From Metaphire vulgaris (taxonomy: Eukaryota > Annelida > Clitellata > Crassiclitellata > Megascolecidae), in contig CM030848.1 in assembly GCA_018105865.1 (NCBI GenBank), positions 6,552,301-6,616,300 of the forward strand: a stretch of 64,000 nucleotides of DNA. Direction: 5' to 3'. Positions 58,549-64,000 of the stretch are shown piece by piece (within the stretch, counting starts at the first letter, position 1; each line of letters opens with the position of its first letter). The notes under the pieces were generated by a model. The model made no database searches. It worked only from the letters and a program-made list of their open reading frames with translations, and had not been told where the DNA came from. The translations under genes were made by a program, and so were the position numbers.

Positions 58549-58799
58549 GTCAGACAGGGAATAAGCTTACTTCAACGTGACTGCTTATTCGTCTTCAACA
58601 GATCTGAAGCAGGCGAATGGATAGTAAACCACCTGTCACCACTTAGAACGGGCATCCGATGGCTAATCGCATTGCATCTATACTGTATTGCCGCCTATAT
58701 TTCTCTCGTAGTAGGCCTACACTCGGTTTGCGCACGTGATAAAGGCGCTGTATGACAGTTCAAATTTTGACTTCAATGTCAGAGGCGATGTCATTGGAT

Positions 58800-59082
58800 C
58801 AGTGGCGTAGCGAGGGTATCCGGCGCCCGGGGGGCAAAGTCTACTGTTGGCGCCCCCAACACTGCTGAAGAGCAAAAAAGCTCGTCTCATTGTTCTCGGC
58901 GCCCCTCAAGTCTTAAAGTCTTACGGGCGCCCCTCTTCATATAGTGCCGACGAGCAAAAAAGGTCGTCGCACATGTTTCTTCTTCTTTATTATGCATTTC
59001 ACTTACCCAAATACCCGATTTTGGCGCCCCCACCTCGGCGCCCGGGGGCATATGCACCCCTGACTCCCTCGCTACGCCACTG
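58800..59082. mobile_element. hAT-type MITE (CAGTGGCGTAGCGAGGG termini)
   Basis: 283 bp, CAGTGGCGTAGCGAGGG to CCCTCGCTACGCCACTG, a 17-bp perfect terminal inverted repeat, with perfect duplications CATTGGAT (58792-58799, 59083-59090). Motif GACGAGCAAAAAAGGTCGTC at 58949. Confidence 0.93.
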
Positions 59083-59192
59083 CATTGGATTAGCTAACTG
59101 GTCATGAGGCATAAAAAACTAAATGCATTTGGGAATCAAAGCCTCTACTGGCTGAAAGAGATATACTGGCCAGCTTTTCCATTGCACACGAC

Positions 59193-59469
59193 CATGCAGT
59201 GGCAGTTCCAAGAATTCTTGGTGGTGGGTGCAATGAAATCCCGAAAAGGTTGACAAGCAAAAGAAGGTCATTAGCGGTGCTTTTTTCGCCAGTAAATGAT
59301 GACGAAATAGACATTTCCGAAAAAGGCTGACAAACAAAAAATGTCATCAGCTCTGTTTTGCACACAAGGATGGCGGTTCGGACCCGGTAGACCCTCAAAA
59401 CGATGACAAGCAAAAAAAAGTTCGGTGGGGGATGCATCCCCGGTCATCTCCAACGTGGAACCGCCGATG
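59193..59469. mobile_element. hAT-type MITE (CAGTGGCGGTTCC group) with TGCA insertion at its left end
   Basis: Flanked by perfect CACACGAC duplications (59185-59192, 59470-59477). The left end reads CATGCAGTGGCAGTTCC against the expected CAGTGGCGGTTCC. Three motif copies (59251, 59328, 59403). Confidence 0.85.
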
Positions 59470-59477
59470 CACACGAC

Positions 59478-60340
59478 AACGATCGAGGGACGGGTTCTCG
59501 GTGGCTTAATGCCAACATCGAGCCGACGGAGTGACGAGCGAAATTCACCTTGAAGCAGCAAATCGTTCTTATTTATGCCCCTGCTTAAAAACAGATCTGC
59601 CGCCACCAGAGACAAATGGATCGGGCAACAGGACAGACGGACGAGTCTCGCTGTCCGGTCGAAACGGAAGTGACCACGGGAGTGCGGGATCGTAGAACGG
59701 ACGAAGAAAGCCGAATTGATGAATTGAAGTCGACAGGCTGGAAAACTAAATGCCGCGGTCCAGGTGGAGAGATGGAAGAAGCGGTAGGAAGATCAATGGG
59801 TCGGCAGGATGGTGAGTGGATGGTGGAGGCTGGAGGTAGAATGTTTGATGGAAAATGAGGAAAGAGTTTATACGGAGAAAAGGGGCGTTGACCTATGAAA
59901 GCACAGACAGAATTGACGGATAAATCTGTGGATGGAGTGATGATAATCCAGGAAAATATTTCATAAATATACACTACGGCAGAATAAACAGCTAGTTTAA
60001 AACGCGATATGAATGTAAAATGAAAAAATAGTTTGGGGGACCGTGAATTTGTGGCGCGTCTGGTTAGACGGGTGTATTCGTATCAATTTTGAGATGGTGT
60101 CACAAAAAGCAGTAATATTGTATCAAGAAACTTGGTATTTACCATTAGCGTCGCCACGGGGGAGCAAATGGGGGTAACTGTCCCTCCCACCCAACCTGCC
60201 CCAGACCACCTACCAGATTCGCGCAAATCCGGTGGGAAAGTTTTTTGTATAGGTGTGGGTTGGGGGTAAGGAATCTGACACGCTAGCCCCCTTTTGCCCC
60301 TCCCCCAACCAAAAATTCCTGGCGACAAAACTGGTATTTA
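59478..60340. other. No recognised gene
   Basis: GC-rich open frames on both strands at 59585-59974 show no conserved motif. 60150-60330 is C/A-rich with GTCGCCACGGGGG and CCTGGCGACAAAACTGG, possibly a decayed MITE. Confidence 0.35.
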
Positions 60341-60349
60341 CAGTACTTT

Positions 60350-61020
60350 GACTGTAACCTGTCCTTCAAAGAGCATTTTGCCAGACTCTCTCTCGATCCT
60401 AAGTTTTACCAACTTAGGCAAATTAAGGTAATTCGTTCTTCACTTTCTCTATCTGTAGCCATATCTCTGGTTCATGCTTTTGTTGCTAGTAGGTTAGACT
60501 ATTGCAATTCTCTTTATTTTGGTCTGCCCAAAAGCCTGCTCTCCACTCTGCAATCTATCCTAAGTACTTGTGGTTAAAGCTCCTCACTACTCTAACATCT
60601 CTGATTTTATGTTTAACACCCTACTAAGTCAATGTACTAAGTCTTAGTACGTTGACTCCCAATTTCTGACCGTATTGAATTCAAACAAGCAATTATTGCT
60701 TCTGCAGCACTTCGAGGTCAGGCCCCGTCTTACATTACTGAGCTTGCAATCACCCTCTTCCACTGCACATCGCCTGCTCCGCTCCACTGATCAGAAGAAT
60801 GTTTATGTCCCCAGATCACGCACTGCTCTTACTCAGTGTCGAGCATTTGCAGTGACTGGACCCTCCCTCTGGAATGCCTTGAACCCATCCATTCGGGATC
60901 ACTTCTTACTCCCTCGCTCTGTTCAATGCAAAAGATAAAGTCTCGCTACTTTATCACGCGACTCCAATGCCAAGATCGCCTCTGAGTAGGAATATAAGAG
61001 GCGCTATATAACTGCTACAT
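60350..61020 (+). mobile_element. L2/CR1-like LINE, RT thumb and C-terminus
   Basis: The plus strand reads FYQLRQIKVIRSSLSLS, LVHAFVASRLDYCNSLYFGL, then after a frameshift IEFKQAIIASAALRGQAPSY, VPRSRTALTQCRAFAVTGPS, LWNALNPSIRDHFLL and a stop. The tail is GAGGCGCTATATAACTGC, the same 3' signature as other LINE ends in the window. Confidence 0.85.
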
Positions 61021-62265
61021 TACATCACATCATGATTTCAGTGTGAATAAGAGTGTTGTATGCATAGTTTGTATAGATTGGTGTAGGCCTACATAAGGTG
61101 TTTAGAGTGCGTGTGGAGATTATAGGACAGTGAAGGTTAGATAATTATGGAAGAGGTCAGTTAGAGAGTTATGCTCAGGCAGTGAGAGAGTTAGGAGCTG
61201 AGCAGAAAAAAATGAAATCTTGAAATGTTTTGATAAAACGATATTTAAGAAATTTGTAATAATGAACATTTGTAATAATGTAATAAACTTCGATATATAT
61301 ATATATATATGTATCGAAGTTTATAGTGAGACACGAGTGTCTCTTTAGAACGTGCTCGATAACAAGTTAACAAGTTATAATGAAACTGTTGTTAGTCCTA
61401 TATTGTTATGCTACGAACATCGCTAGATTTACGATACATAGGGCCTACGTGTCCCTGACTTTCTTGAATGGAATTAACAAACTGCTTCAGAATGTTCCTG
61501 TCCGATTGACGTTTTGGTCTCATTATTTTAAAAAGGATTTTTGTCAGATGATTAGTAATTATTATAAAGGTTTTTCGGCGTCAGTTAGTAGCCTATCATT
61601 CATTGTTGTGGGGATTTGTGGCAATAATCTTCTTTCTTCAATGTCCGCTTCTTCGTTGGAATCAGTTCTTCACGATTAACGATCGCAAAGATTGTCTTCA
61701 TCTTTTCTCATTTCATGGAAATATCAATAACTGAAGAATTCATATTCACAAAGTATTGTCAAACGAGGACTGTGACATTCATCATTCTTCAATCCAGTAA
61801 CGGCGTCAAAATTCAACAAAGTCAGCTGAGGAACTCATTCTGCCATCATCATCATCTTCACTTTTTGCCTGCATGGCGAAATAATTAAATACGAAACATT
61901 TCCACTTCTGCTTGATCTTGCGCTATTTTGCATCCTTCAACAATCGACATGTTCTTTGCTTCCAAATCTTCTTTGATGTTATCCATCCATCTTTTTCTCG
62001 GTCTTCATCCCCTCTTCCTCTCATTCTGCCATAACTTATAACTATAAGATAATAATATTGTTAGACGTGTGTTTGTGCGTGTGCCTGTGTGTGAGTGTAC
62101 GTCTCAATTAGGTCATTGATTACATTGATGTATGTTACGGTTTTGCTATTATCCTTTAATAGAATCATTTATTCGGGAAATCATTTGCATGAAGTTTGTT
62201 CTAAAAAAGACATAATTTAGACGCCAGATGATATTATGTGAGTATTGTGTTTGTTTATAGACGCG
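61020..62265. other. No recognised gene; small LINE remnant
   Basis: The minus strand at 62030-61955 reads RGRGDEDREKRWMDNIKEDL, matching the C-terminal motif of the 55-57 kb LINE. The rest is AT-rich without features. Confidence 0.5.
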
Positions 62266-62270
62266 TTCGC

Positions 62271-62565
62271 CAGTGGCGGTTCCACCGTGTTGATGAATGG
62301 GGATGCATCCCCCACCGGAGTTCCGGATTACCTGTTTTCGCTTGTCAACCTACTCTTCCGGTGAGTTTTTAAAAATGTAGTGAAAAATACTGAGAATGAC
62401 CTGCTTGTCGGCCTTTTTGCAAGGTTTGTTAACATTTAGTGGGCAAAACACTAAAAATGACCTTTTTCTATCTTTTCTTTTGTTTTTTTTTCTTTTTCAC
62501 GTTGCATCCCCTCCAACTTCCTATACATTTTCAACCCCCACCAAGAATTCCTGGAACCGCCACTG
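62271..62565. mobile_element. MITE (CAGTGGCGGTTCC termini)
   Basis: CAGTGGCGGTTCCACC to CCTGGAACCGCCACTG; flanks GCGTTCGC/GCGTCCTC (6 of 8). Reverse motif-like CGCTTGTCAACC at 62339. Confidence 0.8.
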
Positions 62566-62595
62566 GCGTCCTCATCAAAGACGATGGGCGTCTAT

Positions 62596-62627
<32 letters not shown>

Positions 62628-62628
62628 G

Positions 62629-62844
62629 CAGGCCCGCCGAGAGAAATTCCGGGCCCCTGTGCAGATAAAAATTTCTTGACGACGTTTTTTTGCTTATCAA
62701 CCTTTTCACGCCCCCCTTTTCCTTGCCGGGCCCCTCTCCTTTAGTGTTATTATCCATATTATTTTTAATTATACGTATTCATCATGGGCCCGGGCCCCCA
62801 GACTGCCGGGCCCCTGTGCAGTTGCCTCCCTCTCGGCGGCCCTG
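62629..62844. mobile_element. MITE (CAGGCCCGCCGAGAG termini) in a (GT)n tract
   Basis: CAGGCCCGCCGAGAG to CTCTCGGCGGCCCTG, 216 bp. TGTGTGTG lies on both sides, so the duplication is consistent but not informative. Reverse motif GACGACGTTTTTTTGCTTAT at 62679. Confidence 0.8.
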
Positions 62845-62849
62845 TGTGT

Positions 62850-63160
62850 GTGTGTGTTTGGCTGCTCCTTTCTCAGCCAGGGCTTGCCACCGACTATGGC
62901 GGAGTTACTGTTTATCATTGGTATTTAGTCTTCCCTGAAGAGACTTAATTGTGGTGTAGTTTTATTGAACCCGTCACCGTCTGGTTCTTATATTAATAGG
63001 AGACTGCGGCATCTGCATAAATTTGTAAATAGCCATGTTGAAATTTCTGCCAATAATGAACAGTCATGGGCACTAGTTAACTAAAAAAGTTATAACTATT
63101 AGTTTAACTGGAAAAATTTAGTTGAAGCAATAGTTTAACTACTTCTTTCTTAACTAGTTA
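62850..63160. other. No recognised feature
   Basis: AT-rich. A short run of TTAACTAGTT-like sequence at 63080-63160 may belong to the hAT end that follows. Confidence 0.3.
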
Positions 63161-63163
63161 CAG

Positions 63164-63310
63164 CAGTGTTTCTCAAACTGTGTGCCGCGGCACACTAGTG
63201 GTTTTCACACAGGCTTACTTAGCCTCCTAAACCACTTAAAATCACATTATTATTATTATTATTATTATTATTAGTGTGCCGCGCGAGATTATCAGGTGTG
63301 CCGTGGGATT
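63164..63310. mobile_element. hAT MITE end (CAGTGTTTCTCAAACTG)
   Basis: CAGTGTTTCTCAAACTGTGT is followed by the palindromic GTGCCGCGGCACAC and an (ATT)n insert with GTGTGCCGCGCG and GGTGTGCCGTGGG. Only one terminus is recognisable. Confidence 0.6.
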
Positions 63311-63838
63311 TGTTGGAAATTTTATTAAATTAAAAATGTCAATGTTTTAAATGCCTCAGATCAATGACTGTGCTTCAACACTCTATCCTGTACGCATAGC
63401 CAGTGAGGGCCGTAGCCCGTAGCGTCACCGACGAGTCTGATGAATCTAGAGTCTTGATAATTCGCCTCTGGGACCTGGGAGGACGGGAAGTGCACCATCG
63501 CATACCAAACCCCTTGGTATACGAGACGATGCTGGTGTGGGGAGGGGTTGTGAATTCGCAGTTATGACTACGTGGGACCAAGTATGCCTAAGCCATTAAG
63601 ATACAAACCCTGACCGGTGTCTGGTTTCTGGCACTTAAGGGGGTCATATCTGCAGAGGGCTGTGTACCGACAGAGAGGACTTGCAGTCTGTTCTGAACCA
63701 AGCTGTTCAAGTTGTCAACTTCATAAAATCCTGACCACTTAAATCTTGACCTTCTTTCACAGCTCTGAGAAGCAATGGATTCCGAATATACATGCCTATT
63801 ATATCATACTGATGTTCGCTGGCTTTCACAAGCGAAGG

Positions 63839-64000
63839 CAGTGTTTAATCTAGACTCCTGGACTCCGGGGGGACTGAAAAAGCCGGGGGGTGGGGAAACT
63901 GACAAAGCCGGGGGCAATTCTGCTAGGGGCCGCTGTTAGTCCATGTAGTATTCCAAAATTTTCGGGGAATTTGAAATTTCCGGGGGAAAGGCAATTCCCC
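63839..64000. mobile_element. hAT-type MITE, family B, cut by window end
   Basis: CAGTGTTTAATCTAGACTCC, then the reverse complement of the 27762 copy, running off the window. Confidence 0.85.

Overview
The window is a repeat-dense piece of a metazoan nuclear genome. Split genes have GT/GC-AG introns. There are tRNA-derived SINEs, several kinds of non-LTR retrotransposon debris, very many small hAT-type MITEs with 8-bp target duplications, and abundant microsatellites. The gene set (melted/VEPH1, VTA1, SELENBP1 and a SUEL-lectin/CUB/sushi membrane protein), together with the SUEL domain and L2-like LINE tails, suggests a marine bilaterian invertebrate (echinoderm, hemichordate or lophotrochozoan). 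I cannot fix the phylum from sequence alone. No prokaryotic features, CRISPR array, rRNA or canonical tRNA gene were seen.

Layout. 0.5-0.8 kb: first coding exon of a VEPH1/melted homologue, minus strand, leaving the window on the left. 3.1-8.2 kb: a complete six-exon VTA1 (ESCRT/MVB regulator), plus strand, divergent from VEPH1. 8.7-14.8 kb: a cluster of hAT MITEs and LINE/SINE remnants. 14.9-20.5 kb: SELENBP1 (methanethiol oxidase), plus strand, about ten exons, with three GC-AG introns and one damaged or unusual exon. 20.6-27 kb: two 1.5-kb hAT-like elements plus MITEs. 27.4-38.9 kb: a minus-strand type I membrane protein gene with SUEL lectin, CUB, CCP/sushi, a short linker, a TM segment and a 121-residue cytoplasmic tail; its signal-peptide exon was not found. 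39-64 kb: no confidently identified host gene. This part holds nested DNA transposons, a frameshifted LINE (55.1-57.4 kb), further LINE fragments, a 1-kb purine tract and long microsatellites. One or two possible orphan exons lie near 45.4-46.2 kb.

The host genes do not form a pathway and look like unrelated neighbours. The most unusual signal is a short motif, close to TGACAAGCAAAAAAGGTCATC. It recurs at least twenty times inside MITEs whose terminal repeats differ, including one family whose termini are not hAT-like. Other notable points: a MITE whose target duplication begins at intron position +4 of a splice donor, a splice donor abutting a palindromic TAA/TTA tract, an exon fragment copied into an upstream intron that preserves a pre-insertion site, and several insertions whose empty site survives in a nearby paralogous copy. 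All calls come from reading the sequence; no database or alignment was run.
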